Part shown: positions 33,970-44,431 of the stretch, piece after piece | Layout of the letters: each line of letters starts with the position of its first letter | Numbering within the stretch: the first letter of the stretch is position 1 | Assembly (NCBI GenBank): GCA_940671915.1 | Contig: CALNVZ010002100.1 | Location: forward strand, 7,353,919 to 7,417,918 | From: Paracentrotus lividus | Taxonomy: Eukaryota; Echinodermata; Echinoidea; Camarodonta; Echinidae | Direction of reading: 5' to 3' | DNA: 64,000 nucleotides | Translations under genes and position numbers: made by a program | The notes under the pieces: model-generated | Seen by the model: only the letters and a program-made list of their open reading frames with translations | Database searches by the model: none | What the model was told of the DNA's origin: nothing

Positions 33970-34277
33970 TTAGATATCTGTCAGCGAGCCACGACCACAT
34001 CCACATGGTGTACATACCCTTTGCCCCTTTGCCTTTTTAGGTTTTTTAGGTTTGGGGGAAATCAGCTGGTTCGTGAGAAACACTTCAAGTTTATCCCATT
34101 GCTCATCTTTCAGCTCGACGGGTTCCTCTGACATCTGTCCTCCGATGAGCTGAAGAATAGATTTCCTGAAAGTTCTTTCTTGGGTATTCTGGAAAGATTC
34201 CATCCTACTCCCAAGTCTTTCAGGTGAGAGGTCAGCATGTTCAAAATCGTGAGCGATTACCCCTATACGACGGCGGC
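33970..34277 (-). CDS. Unknown gene, coding exon B
   Basis: Encodes residues 94-195. It reads RRRIGVIAHDFEHADLSPER, then ESFQNTQERTFRKSILQLIG, the acidic EEPVELKDEQWDKLEVFL and the basic, Cys-containing tail. The stop TAA follows SLTDI. The phase (two bases completing Gly) matches exon A exactly, which is the main evidence that this is a real spliced gene. Confidence 0.7.
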
Positions 34278-35564
34278 CTGAAAATTAAATAGATTACAAA
34301 AACATTCACTGCGAATCATCTTCGCGATTTTGTTCAATTTGAGAATCATAGATACATCATTGGGTAATTCTCAAATAACCCCATTCACTTGTAAGAAGTC
34401 AGTGAGTGTATAATATAACCAGGGATATCAAACTCAAGCACAATACATTCAAACATTTACACGAGTACAAAAGCATTCCAATCTTCATTGACAAAGCATT
34501 CCACGGGACTTTGATGTGGCGTGCCGACAAAACTCCGACAAATCAATGTAAAGTTGGAAAGAAATATCATTATTTAAAATTATGACGTCATATGCATAAG
34601 ATTTATGATTAGTAGCGCCTTAATATACGAATGCAGCCTTGTGATGTCAGAATAAAATTTTGCTTAAAATACTTTTGACATACTTTTGACAAGATTATGG
34701 GAAACTTCAAATTCATTACAACTCCAACTACCATGCATATGATGCAAGATCGCTTCAAAAGAATGGCAAGATTAAAATTCATGTTTTGGCGATATCTAAA
34801 TAATTATAATATTGGATGATCAATATTCGTGGGATAGGCCTACGTGAAACATTTTCATTTTTCATTTTAATTTATTTTCATATTTCTCATGTTACATCGG
34901 TATATACATATTCAAGAACAAAATAAATACATATGTAAAAAAACATAAAGGTATTAATGGCCTATATGAAGTATAAATTACATTAAGAGAAACATGATGG
35001 GACCTAATAACGTGAAAGCTGAAAAAAAATATTGGATTCGTCTCCGACTCATCTAATGTTCATCTTCAGCTTACGTATATCCCACTCATGGTCATCCAAT
35101 ATTATCTGAATATCGTGTATTTCCATGCCCGGGTCACTCAACGAGTTTCAAGCCTCGGCTTGGGGTTTGATTACATGCATTTGTAAATGTCTAACTATTC
35201 ACATGCCTATATGATATAGTTAGGTCTATATTGAAAATAAGTTTTTATGTTTTCATCTTTATTTCTCTTGCCATGTTATCTAACCTAGTTTTTTCTTAGC
35301 TTTTTTCAAGAAATCATCATAGAGCGCATCTGTCACGTTAGTGATTGAGAATCGTCTGTTGTTGATAGAATGGCACAGCAACATGTAGTATTTTTTGTCC
35401 AGTTTCATTTGATTCATTTCACGAATGTTGTACGGAAGCTGGATGAATTTGACTTCTTCAACAAAATCCGACATCCTCTCTCGGATCTCTTTGACGAGAC
35501 CAGCCACGTTCTCCTCCCGACTACTACTGTAAACGGCTACCTTCACTTTCTTGCTAGATGACAT
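33970..35564 (-). CDS. Small alpha/beta protein of unknown function, two coding exons, 195 residues
   Basis: Exon A (35564-35285) starts at ATG 2 nt after an acceptor (TTCCTTTCAG) and ends one base into a Gly codon before GTTAGA. Exon B (34277-33970) follows acceptor AATTTTCAG and completes the codon, giving an unbroken frame: KKKLG joined to RRRIGVIAHDF. The product opens MSSSKKVKVAVYSSSREENV. Predicted strands KVKVAVYS, VEEVKFIQL, KYYMLLC and RIGVIAHDF alternate with helices, as in a Rossmann/TIR-like fold. The C-terminus is basic (PKPKKPKKAKGQRV) and ends in a Cys-rich CTPCGCGRG. There is no signal peptide or membrane segment. From memory, the pattern with NVTDALYD and a following K-L-G resembles uncharacterised predicted proteins of fish and frogs; I could not check this. 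No function is claimed. Confidence 0.7.
34278..35284 (-). other. Intron of the unknown minus-strand gene
   Basis: About 1 kb, AT-rich, with GT..AG borders on the minus strand. No inserted element or second gene recognised. Confidence 0.6.
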
Positions 35565-35566
35565 TT
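35285..35566 (-). CDS. Unknown gene, coding exon A
   Basis: Encodes residues 1-93 and the first base of codon 94. Acceptor TTTCAG is at 35567-35569 on the minus strand; donor GTTAGA reads over 35284-35279. It contains VKVAVYSSS, REMNQMKLDKKYYMLLCHSI and NVTDALYDDF. If unspliced, the frame would stop two codons later. Confidence 0.7.
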
Positions 35567-35939
35567 CTGAAAGGAAATCATCCAGTTTATGAGATTAGCA
35601 AATAATTTTAGAGCGTTGAGAAAATTGTGTAAATTAACATTATCTTTCCATTACTTTCGAATTACTGGTATGCTTTAAAAATCAGATAACTAAGGATTTT
35701 TTTTTTGTTTTTTTGTTTTGTTTTGTTTTGTTTTTTCATTTTTAAAATTTGGTTGGTTGACAAAAAGAACAGAAGAAAAAAAGGTCCCAAAATAGAAAAA
35801 TTGGGATGTGGGGATTATAAATGAATAAAATCATGAAACATGTCATTTTTGTACAGGTTTTGTTATACCTGTTCCCAATGAATAATCGCCATAATGAACC
35901 ATTACACACAGGCAAAAAAAAAAAAAAAAAAAAACTTAC

Positions 35940-36150
35940 CCATATAACATTTTTTTTTCCACGACGTAGTCGTTACTAATGAGAATGCGTGCTGAAATCA
36001 GAGGTTGTGATTGTCGAGCAAAATTTAATAACATTGGGAAAATTTTGATTGCTGTAATAATATAGCGCATATCACAGTCATAAAGAAATTCCCTAATATG
36101 CGGTTGAAAGAAAAAGAGGACAGTGTAATGAAAATAATGAAGTACCATTA
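35940..36150 (-). other. Possible 5' UTR exon of the unknown minus-strand gene
   Basis: On the minus strand TTATATGG is followed by GTAAGT at 35939-35934, a strong donor facing the acceptor at 35567. Because the ATG lies only 2 nt into the next exon, a non-coding first exon is needed, and this is the nearest good candidate. Its 5' limit is not known. Confidence 0.35.
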
Positions 36151-36224
36151 ATGCCTGATACAGTGATTAAATTTACAAAATTATAATAATGTAAAAATAA
36201 AATAATTCATTAGTAAGCAGGGGC

Positions 36225-36595
36225 CGCGGTGCCGGGGGGGGGGGGACCTTAAACTTTGGGGCGCCAAATCGACCTTAAACTTAGAGGCGCTAAATCGACC
36301 TTATATTTAGGGGGCGCCAAATCGAACTTAAAAACTTTTGTTTTTCCTTACGAGAGTTTACATTATGGGTTATCATCAATACATTTATACATTTTTTTGA
36401 ATTACACTTTACATTTTTTGCATTTCACATTGACCTGAAACTAAAGGGCACCAAATTGATTTTAAAGAAAGAGATATCAAATTGACATAAAATATACATG
36501 TACGGCACCATTTTTTGAAAAGTACACAGGGGCGCCAAAATCACATCGGCCCCCCCCCCCCCGGGGTGCAAAATCCTGGATACGCACCTGCACTT
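36225..36595. repeat. Repeat rich in GGCGCCAAATCGACCTTAAA
   Basis: Three lines of GGCGC(C/T)AAATCGA with G runs at one end and a C run plus CGGGGTGCAAAATCCTGGAT at the other. The second end recurs inverted at 44435-44462 (ATCCAGGATTTCGCACCCCG), so it is the same repeat family as the block at 44432-47340. Confidence 0.6.
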
Positions 36596-37116
36596 TAGAT
36601 CAGAGGCATAGATCTAAAGAGAAATTTATTTGGAGAGGGAGCGGATACGAAGAAAATTTGGCTTTGAACGTATGCTTTTAAGAATCATAATGGCTGCGGC
36701 CTTGATTCCTGTTCATTTTCATGATTTTAGTAATGGTAAAAAGTAATGCGAAGCGCGAGTAGAAATTTTTAAGCTAAGAATTGGAGATATTATTTTGAGC
36801 AGTATAGATCCTATTTAGTATCAGCGAGAGCCGAAAATTTAGTACCCATTTACATTTAACATGCTGTGTAAAATACATTTTACATGCTTTGTTAAATAAC
36901 AGCGATAGAAAACAAAACCACAATCTTTGCTATGAAAATTTTGTGGGCTGCAGGCCCCAAGCTCTCCACCAACCTAGCCCAAACACAACTACATTAATGT
37001 TTTTGACTGTCAACAACACCCTTTCCTACGGTTTGTACCCAGACGAGGGCATTGGATCCGATCTTTTTATACCTCTTAGGTTACTGTTTGTTACTTCAAG
37101 TGCGAGGTCGCATAGC

Positions 37117-37954
37117 TATAGGCGAGACTGGGGTAATTATGGCCCCCTTTTTCACATTTCCTATTACTACCATTAAATGAAAAGTCCAATGATATTCTAA
37201 ATATGCAGAAATACAGTCGGTCCATATACCTATAATATACAAAGGAAAGTATAAACCTGCTACCATTTTGCATATTAATTACCACTATGTTAACAACTTT
37301 AGGGGGCCATAATTACCCCACGGGTTAGGGTATTTATGGCCCCTATTGTAATGACTGTATGAATTCAAAAATATTATGCTAATTAATGATGGTAATGTTT
37401 AATGTTGTTGGGTATTCCTAATACACTTATCAACCACCAACAATGATTTAATCAATAATTGGTTCAGCCAAAATGTTGAAATTTTGCAATCAAAGCAATA
37501 CATATATTTATGTACAAAATCGTACGCTTATCTGCGCTTATACACTGTTTATGCATTGGGGGCCATAATTAACCCAAATGACATTTTCAATTTGATCCCC
37601 CTTTACAGCTCTACTATTGAAGATAATACAGATGGAAGTTTTTCTGTTGTGTTTTTTTTACTTCCTATTGTTTCATTTTCAATCAAAATTTCATCTTAAA
37701 TGATTTTAATTAATGATATCACACTCCACATACAAAAGCAGACTTGCCACTTTCCAACGAACAGAATTGTAATTGCCGTACATTTTAGGCTCCCCTAAGC
37801 ACAAAATTTCATGTAAATGACTTATTTTTCTCATATGATAGTAGGAAGAGTTTAGCTAGGCATGTGTAAAAATTAAATTATCATTGTGTAATGCAGCAAA
37901 GAATTATAAGTTCTCAAAGACAAAGGGGCCATAATTACCCCAGTCTCCCCTATA
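37117..37954. mobile_element. MITE with TATAGGCGAGACTGGGGTAA ends
   Basis: The left end TATAGGCGAGACTGGGGTAA(TTATGGCCCC) pairs with GGGGCCATAATTACCCCAGT/CTCCCCTATA at the right, a total of 838 bp. The terminal motif also occurs inside, at about 37303-37345 (GGGGCCATAATTACCCCA) and 37558-37580. No coding capacity. Confidence 0.75.
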
Positions 37955-38077
37955 CCGAGCAGGAAATTTTGGGGGTTTTGGAGTAAAAAAAGAGGCATTT
38001 TTCAGTATTGAAAGCGTTATTTCAACCAATAACACAATATTATCTCGTGTATTTTTTCCCCATTTCTTTCTTGAAAA

Positions 38078-38160
38078 CTGGGGGGGGGGGGGGGGGGGGT
38101 GTTTGTACAAGCCATCCCCCTCCCCAAAATCTGGGGGGGGGGGTGTCCCTCCATCCCCCA
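38078..38160. repeat. Low-complexity G/C tract
   Basis: Runs of G (about 38080-38099 and 38132-38142) with C-rich words between. The glycine- and proline-rich open frames across it are artefacts of composition. Confidence 0.7.
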
Positions 38161-38531
38161 GGATTTACGGCCGTGAACAAATTCAATGCCACCTTTCCCC
38201 TAAAACAAAAGGGATCTGGAAAACACAAAGACAAGTTAGCATACGTGTGTATTTTTAAAATTGGCTAGGTGACAGTCGTTTTTATGTCAAGACGTGACAT
38301 GTTACAGATTTTTAACGATTATTTTTCCGATAACTGTCATTTTTTCCCAAACAGGCATGTAATTTGTTGCTAGATGTATATGTTTATTCACGCTAAAATA
38401 GTTCCTCCACTAAGGCATGTCTTAATCATTATTATATGCAATTCCCCCAAAGTGTCCCACATAACCCAGTGTCCCACTTACCCCAACTTACCCTAAATGA
38501 AACATGACAACATATAAAAGACTTGTACACT

Positions 38532-38642
38532 TGAAAAAAACAAAACAAAAACAAACAAACAAACAAACACGTATTTAGCTATAATAGTGCTAAGGGAGTA
38601 TTTGAGCTACGTCAACTATTATTCTCTCTTCACCCATATCTT

Positions 38643-38672
<30 letters not shown>
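38532..38672. repeat. Simple repeats (CAAA)n and (TA)n
   Basis: ACAAACAAACAAACAAACA near 38548-38568 and an alternating TA run at about 38644-38669. Confidence 0.85.
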
Positions 38673-38674
<2 letters not shown>

Positions 38675-39839
38675 TCACAATTATATTCACAGGCAGTGAA
38701 GCCCGTTTCTTTTACAACACATGCATAATATCGTACCAATGACTAACATGAATTTAATGAATTGTACGTAATAGACATCGAATGTATTTATACATTATTG
38801 TATAGGCCTACAAACAACAAAAATGGATGAATTGCTAGGACCTACCTTATCTTATGCAAGTTGCAATTCTACTAATGTGTTGAACACAACAGATAGGTTT
38901 ACTTATAAGTGAGTGCACTTGAAACATACAGACAAAGCGCATATAAATATGTTGACGCAAAACATTTTGACCTGATCAAAAAGCGGGGATTCCCCGGTTC
39001 ATGTTCAGATTATACATTAGTTTTGTGTATCTCCACATACGTGAACCGGGTATGTTCTCCCTCACTTCTCGAGAGCTAGTGAAGACAGAGTTCAAATCCG
39101 ATAAACGAGCACTTGCCGATTTGATGATTGTAACGATCAATACAAGTGCACATAATTTGTTGTTGTTGTTTGGTTGGTAATTTATATGGTCCCAGTCATT
39201 GGCGGCGATCCCGGGGATCCCCCCCTCGATTTTTTCCGGGGGGATATCGTACCCCCACGATTTTTAAAGCTTAACACATTTTTATGTAGTGATTAGCTTG
39301 TGAAGCTAATAAAAAGGTAAAATGTATGTCAAATACAATGCTAAATGTGGATATTCATGCTTTTGCTATATAGCTGCATAAATGTTATCTTTATCTCATG
39401 AAAGTATGAAATGAAATTCTTCTGCTCATTTTTTTACTTAAATCAGCCTGGAATGCAAATGAGACTATCCCAGATTTAGTGCCAATACGACTTCCGGTTT
39501 TCTTACACTTAAATAAGGTCTCCATGAAATTCTACTGAGCCCCATTGTATAGCTCTGAAGAGGGACTCATGATTCTTCTTTATATAAATATAAGACTTGG
39601 TCCCAATATCTATTATTGATTTTATATTAATTATTTTCTAAACCATCCCCGAATTCCAAATAGTCGAATATAGGTCTGCGTCCATAATACAGTCTGTGTC
39701 AAATAAAATGGTACAGTTGGGAAACATTTTTTTTTTTTAATTGTATGAAGATTTATAGTAACCACTTGGTAATGCTTGCATGGAATTTAAATAAAGAAGG
39801 GGAAATAAACTTTCTTCTGCAATTTTTTTTTCATCGCTC

Positions 39840-39930
39840 AGTGGTGCAGTTCAGTTCAGTTTCAGTTTCAGTTTATTTATTTTCCAACATACAAGCAAAC
39901 ATACAATGTACAATAAAATCTCGAAGTGCA
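39840..39930 (-). mobile_element. 3' end of a non-LTR element
   Basis: Read on the minus strand: TTGGAAAATAAATAAACTGA followed by repeated CTGAAA/CTGAA words. A short polyadenylation-like segment followed by a microsatellite is typical of a LINE 3' tail. The 5' extent is unclear. Confidence 0.4.
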
Positions 39931-40109
39931 TAATATCGAAAATGATATAAACAAAAGAGTATGTGTACAAATTAAAACTCACATCTAGCACAAAGTATAA
40001 TTTACAGTTGGATGGACCTATAACAATAAGCTAGGCTTGTTAACATATACGCCCTGTTTGTACAATGAAATAATATCTTTAAATACAAAAGAGATAGGAA
40101 GCAAATGGA

Positions 40110-40235
40110 CAAGACATAGGGGAGTGAGAAAGAAAGATGGAGAGAGAGGGACAGGAAGAGGGAGACAGTAGAACGGAGGGGGGGGGGAAGAGAAAAAGAG
40201 GGAGAGAAGAGAGATAGAGAGTGGGAGAGAGAGTG
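40110..40235. repeat. Purine-rich (GA/GGGA) low-complexity tract
   Basis: Over 120 bp of GAGAGAGGGA-type sequence with a short G run at 40178-40187. Confidence 0.8.
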
Positions 40236-40749
40236 AAAGCAAATAAACGAAAGGGTGATATGGATCTTGAGTTATGATTAGTTTTCTACAATAATTAAAA
40301 ATCCATTTTGCGCACGCCTTGCCATGCCTTGGGGTAGGTTTCGAACATAATAATAAGCCGCCGAAATTGACTTAAAAGAATTATGTTTGAGCAGAGTTCA
40401 TCTCTTGTCTTCACTCAAAAACTAGCATAACTTTTGTTCTACAAAAGCAAATTATTTGAAATAAACTGGATCAGCAAGAAAAATATATTGGCTTTATTCT
40501 GATACAATATTTACATAACATTTGAATTTGGGCGGTTTACATTCTTCATCCACTCCTCTACTCCTTACCTATAGTTTGATTTGATTTGTGTTTAACCATA
40601 TCAGCCTTTAGTAATCTCGTGACATTTACACAAAATGTCAACTTGTGAGGTCCATGACGTAAAACTTATAATTTTTGCAGACCTGTTTTTGTCCCCGCCG
40701 AACGAGTTCGAGCAGGGGACTATGAAACGGGCTCCGTACGTGTGTATGT

Positions 40750-40792
40750 GTGTCCGTCCGTCCGTCCATCCGTCCGTCCGTGCGTCCGTATG
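40750..40792 (+). repeat. (GTCC)n microsatellite
   Basis: GTCCGTCCGTCCGTCCATCC continues with one to two variant units. It lies just before the tandem array at 40813. Confidence 0.85.
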
Positions 40793-40812
40793 TGATCAAA
40801 ATCTTCAATTTG

Positions 40813-41430
40813 CTACTCCTTCGCCATTTTTCATCCGATTTCGATTCTGTTTGCTTTATATGATAGCACTAGGTGAGGGCTACAAAACTTCTTCACGGAA
40901 TTTTGACTTTTGACCCCTTTGACCTTTGACCTTCATTTTTTACCTATATTGTTAATTGGCTACAAAATGCTACTCCTTCGCCATTTTTCATCCGATTTCG
41001 ATTTTGTTTGCTTTATGATATAGCACTAGGTGAGGACTACAAAACTTCCTCACGGAATTTTGACTTTTGACCCCTTTGATCTTTGACCTTGATTTTTGAC
41101 CTATATTGTACATTGGTTACAAAATGCTACTCCTTCGCGATTTTTCATCCGATTTCAATTTTGTTAGCTTTATATGATAGCACTAGGTGATGGCTTCAAA
41201 TCTTCTTCACAGAATTTTGACCTTTGACCTTTGACCCTGATTTTTGACCTATATTGTACATTGGTTACAAAATGCTACTCCTTCGCCATTTTTCATCCGA
41301 TTTCGATTTTGTTTGCTTTATGATATAGCACTAGGTGAGGACTACAAAACTTCCTCACGGAATTTTGACTTTTGACCCCTTTGACCTTTGACCTATATTG
41401 TACATTGCTTACAAAATGCTACTCCTTCAA
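40813..41430 (+). repeat. Tandem repeat, period 147-157 bp, four units
   Basis: GCTACTCCTTCGCCATTTTT starts units at 40813, 40968, 41125 and 41273, with a partial fifth at 41420. Each unit then has GCTTTATATGATAGCACTAG, TTCACGGAATTTTGACTTTT and runs of TTTGACC. It is a better preserved version of the array at 12768-13380. Confidence 0.88.
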
Positions 41431-41550
41431 CCTTCTCTAGTAATTTTCTTATTATCATTTATTACATAATTTCACATAGCTTGTAAGAAGCATTCTTTTT
41501 TTAATATTATTTGGAACATTTTCTGTAGCTTTTTCATATTTTGGTTGTAT

Positions 41551-42278
41551 CAGAGGCGGCGGAACGATTTTGAAAGTGGGGGGTCACGATGGAAAAGGGG
41601 CACTTTTTCTGAAAAGGGGGCACTTGAGACCAGAGGCTTGAAGAGAAAAGTAATCAGAAAAGCAGGGGTGCCCAGAAAATTTGCCTTTAAATTTGTGCTT
41701 TTAAAAATTTTAATGGCTTTGTATTTTATTAATGATAAACAAAAGGAATGCGAGCGCGGAGCGAGCCGAAAATTTTGAGATAATTGTTCATTATAGACCC
41801 TATATAGTATCCGAGAGCGCGAAGCGCGAGCTGAAAAGTTGAGTTAATTGTGCATTATATTATAACCTATTTATTATCTGCGAGCGCCAAGCGCGAGCCC
41901 GAAAAATTTGACCTCCAAATTGGAGTAAATTGTGCATCATATACCTTATTAAATATCCGTGATCGCGAAGCTCGAGCTGGAAATTACGACCTTAAAAATT
42001 GAGTTTATTGTGCATTAAAAACCCTATTAAGTGTCCGCGAGCGCGAAGCGCGAGCCGAAAATTTGGGTTTTAAAAGACATATGGAGTAACATAGGGCACT
42101 TTTTTGTATTAAAAGTGCCCCTTTTTAGTAATAAAAGTGCCCCTTTTTACTATAAAAATTGCCTTTTATTAGCTAAGAAAAGGGGCACTTTTTAGCCATG
42201 AAAAGGGGCACATTTAGGCAGGATGAAAAAGTGGGGGGTCACAGTGCCCCCCCTGCCCCCCTGGTTCCGCCGCCTCTG
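41551..42278. mobile_element. hAT-type non-autonomous element with 8-bp target duplication
   Basis: 728 bp with ends CAGAGGCGGCGGAAC and GTTCCGCCGCCTCTG, flanked on both sides by the perfect direct repeat GGTTGTAT. An 8-bp duplication and a CAGAGGCGG end are hAT hallmarks. Inside are five units of about 75 bp carrying variants of GAGCGCGAAGCGCGAGC (41750-42055) and several AAAAGTGCCCC words. No transposase remains. Confidence 0.85.
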
Positions 42279-43186
42279 GGTTGTATAATTGTACAGGAAT
42301 ACAGAGAATTGACTTTTTGTTTTTATCTTTCTGATGCGATATAATGGGAATTTTATATTATTGGCGGGGACATATATTCCGCATCGCGTAATATACTAAT
42401 CCACTTGTTTTTTATGTGACTCGCGTGACGCGACACGTGAAGATTCCAGGCAGACCTTGTTGTACTCGACTGGATTTTTATCAACATCTTTCCGAGTTAG
42501 CTATAATCCTAACACGCAAAACATCAAGGTCAGTGCCCAATATGCTACATCCACTATATGGAGAATTTTTTTGCCTCGTAAAAAAAAGCCTGGTATAATA
42601 AAAAGTATACAATTAACCTAATTATACAATCAGCCAAGTAATAAAGTCATAGCTTAATTTAAGTCAAAGAAATGTGATGGGACCTACATAAAAGCAAGCT
42701 TGTGAAACTGCGGGCCCCAATGAAAAAAAGTATAAGTAATAATTGGTGGAAGACGGATCTACACGTTTCATTTTCATTTAAGTACAGAAAAGGAAAAAAA
42801 AAAATAAAAATAAAAGGGGGAAAGAAGAGAGAAAGCCGGAAAAAAAGAGGATTTCACGCTTGAAGGGATCAAAAGGAATAAAAGAAAAATTATAATATAA
42901 TAGTGTAATCAAGTGTGAACGTCTGAGTTGTTCTACATATCATTACAACAGAATAAACACGTATACAAACACGTAACACACATCCTCGACAGCTAAAGGT
43001 AACCAAATATTTTTACGTGTTATTTATTTTCTTTATTCTTGTTCATACATTATATCAGATTTACTTGCAATACTTTGATAGTTATTGATTTACTTGTATT
43101 CATTATAGTTATTGTTTTGTCATGATTTTTCTTCAGAAATCCTGAAGAAATTTAGCTCGATCGGAATAAAGAAGTTAAAGTTCAAT
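42279..43186. other. Non-genic stretch
   Basis: AT-rich, with A-rich purine tracts at 42790-42860. No repeat family or gene recognised. Confidence 0.4.
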
Positions 43187-43848
43187 GTAGGGGAAGGTGG
43201 GGCATAACGGACCACGTAACTTCAAGTGGCTTCTGTGACGTCACAGATAGGAGCAAGACTATAAAAATGATATTTCCTTGACGAGTTCTTATTGAAGTTT
43301 GATAAACAATCGATCAATAATTCTCATCTCTTTCATACTTCCGGCAAAATGAAGCTGAAAAAATATCGGAAAAGGTCCGTTTTGCCCCACTAGTGGGGCA
43401 AAATTGACTCCGTGCATATTTTGTTGGGGCAAAATGGTACCCTATTATGGGGTACCGTTTTGCCCCGTAAGAAATAATCAACTCCTGGGGACCGATTTGT
43501 CAAAATTTGTTCAAGTTGGCAAAATAAATGTACTTTTGGAAGTCTCCAGGAGGGATGCGAGCACACCAAATTCTCCCCAGGGTCAGCCAAATTATGGTCC
43601 TTTTTGCCCCACACCATTGGGTTCCATTTTGCCCCAAGCAGAAATACCCTACATCAGAGGGGTACAAATTTTTGAATGGCACCCCCCTCTGTAGGTATTG
43701 ATTTTTTTCGATGAAACTTCAGTGGTAAATTGGTGCAGCAATGTCTCATTTACTGCAATACATTTTATAGAAAGAAATACTTTTGATGTCAAGCTATGAG
43801 AAAGTTCCGTTTTGCCCCTAGGGTCCGTTATGCCCCACCTTCCCCTAC
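43187..43848. mobile_element. 662-bp MITE, twin copy A
   Basis: The ends GTAGGGGAAGGTGGGGCATA and TATGCCCCACCTTCCCCTAC are perfect inverted repeats of about 25 bp (with ACGGA inside). The interior is rich in GGGGCAAAAT/TTTTGCCCC words. It is nearly identical to 45329-45990 in length and sequence. No coding capacity; superfamily unknown. Confidence 0.88.
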
Positions 43849-43879
43849 GTCTATCTGTCCTAAACTCTTTCTCCTACAC

Positions 43880-43881
<2 letters not shown>

Positions 43882-43926
<45 letters not shown>
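43882..43926. repeat. (AT)n microsatellite
   Basis: About 22 alternating AT units. Confidence 0.95.
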
Positions 43927-43929
<3 letters not shown>

Positions 43930-44021
43930 TTACTTTATTTTCATTTCATTTTCTTCTGAACTATATAAACATGTGATTGAAAAGGCTCCATGCTCTATTT
44001 GCCTTTCATAGGCATATACAG

Positions 44022-44430
44022 TGCGTCCCAGATAAAAGTATACCCAACTTTGAGAGCGTCATATTAAAATTGTATAACTTAGTCTATGTGTAATTTCATG
44101 ACAAAGAGTAACTCATATTCTATCTAATGATACAAAATCATACCGATACTGTCATGGATGACTGAACACTCGAGTGTTTAAAAACATCGGTCAAAAGTGA
44201 TCTGTACCAAGTTGTCTGAGAAGCAGCCCTGGCTTTCTGATCATTCATTGTTTGTTTGAGGTCAGCATTCATTAGGCACAAAGGATTACTTGATCTGTTG
44301 AAATGAAAGGGCTGCTTTTGCTCAAACTTGGGACAGGCACTTTTTATGCTTGTTTTTTAAAGCCCAACTGCTTAGTCATCCGTCCCAACAAAGGTATAAG
44401 TTTGGTATCATTGAAAAGAATATGAGTTGC
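44022..44430. mobile_element. Foldback element related to the ends at 62740-62896 and 63620-63800
   Basis: The left part (AAAGAGTAACTCATATTCTA, TGATACAAAATCATACCGAT) pairs inversely with the right part (GGTATAAGTTTGGTATCATT, AAAAGAATATGAGTTGC). The same words occur at 62780-62830, and the CAACAATGAATGATTAGA(G) inner segment at 63675 matches the inverse of 44240-44252. Confidence 0.6.
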
Positions 44431-44431
44431 A

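Noticed and set aside
40328..40360. Possible tRNA (GTTTCGAAC-like word)
   Set aside because: No acceptor stem or anticodon arm can be paired around it; no tRNA or rRNA gene was found in the window.
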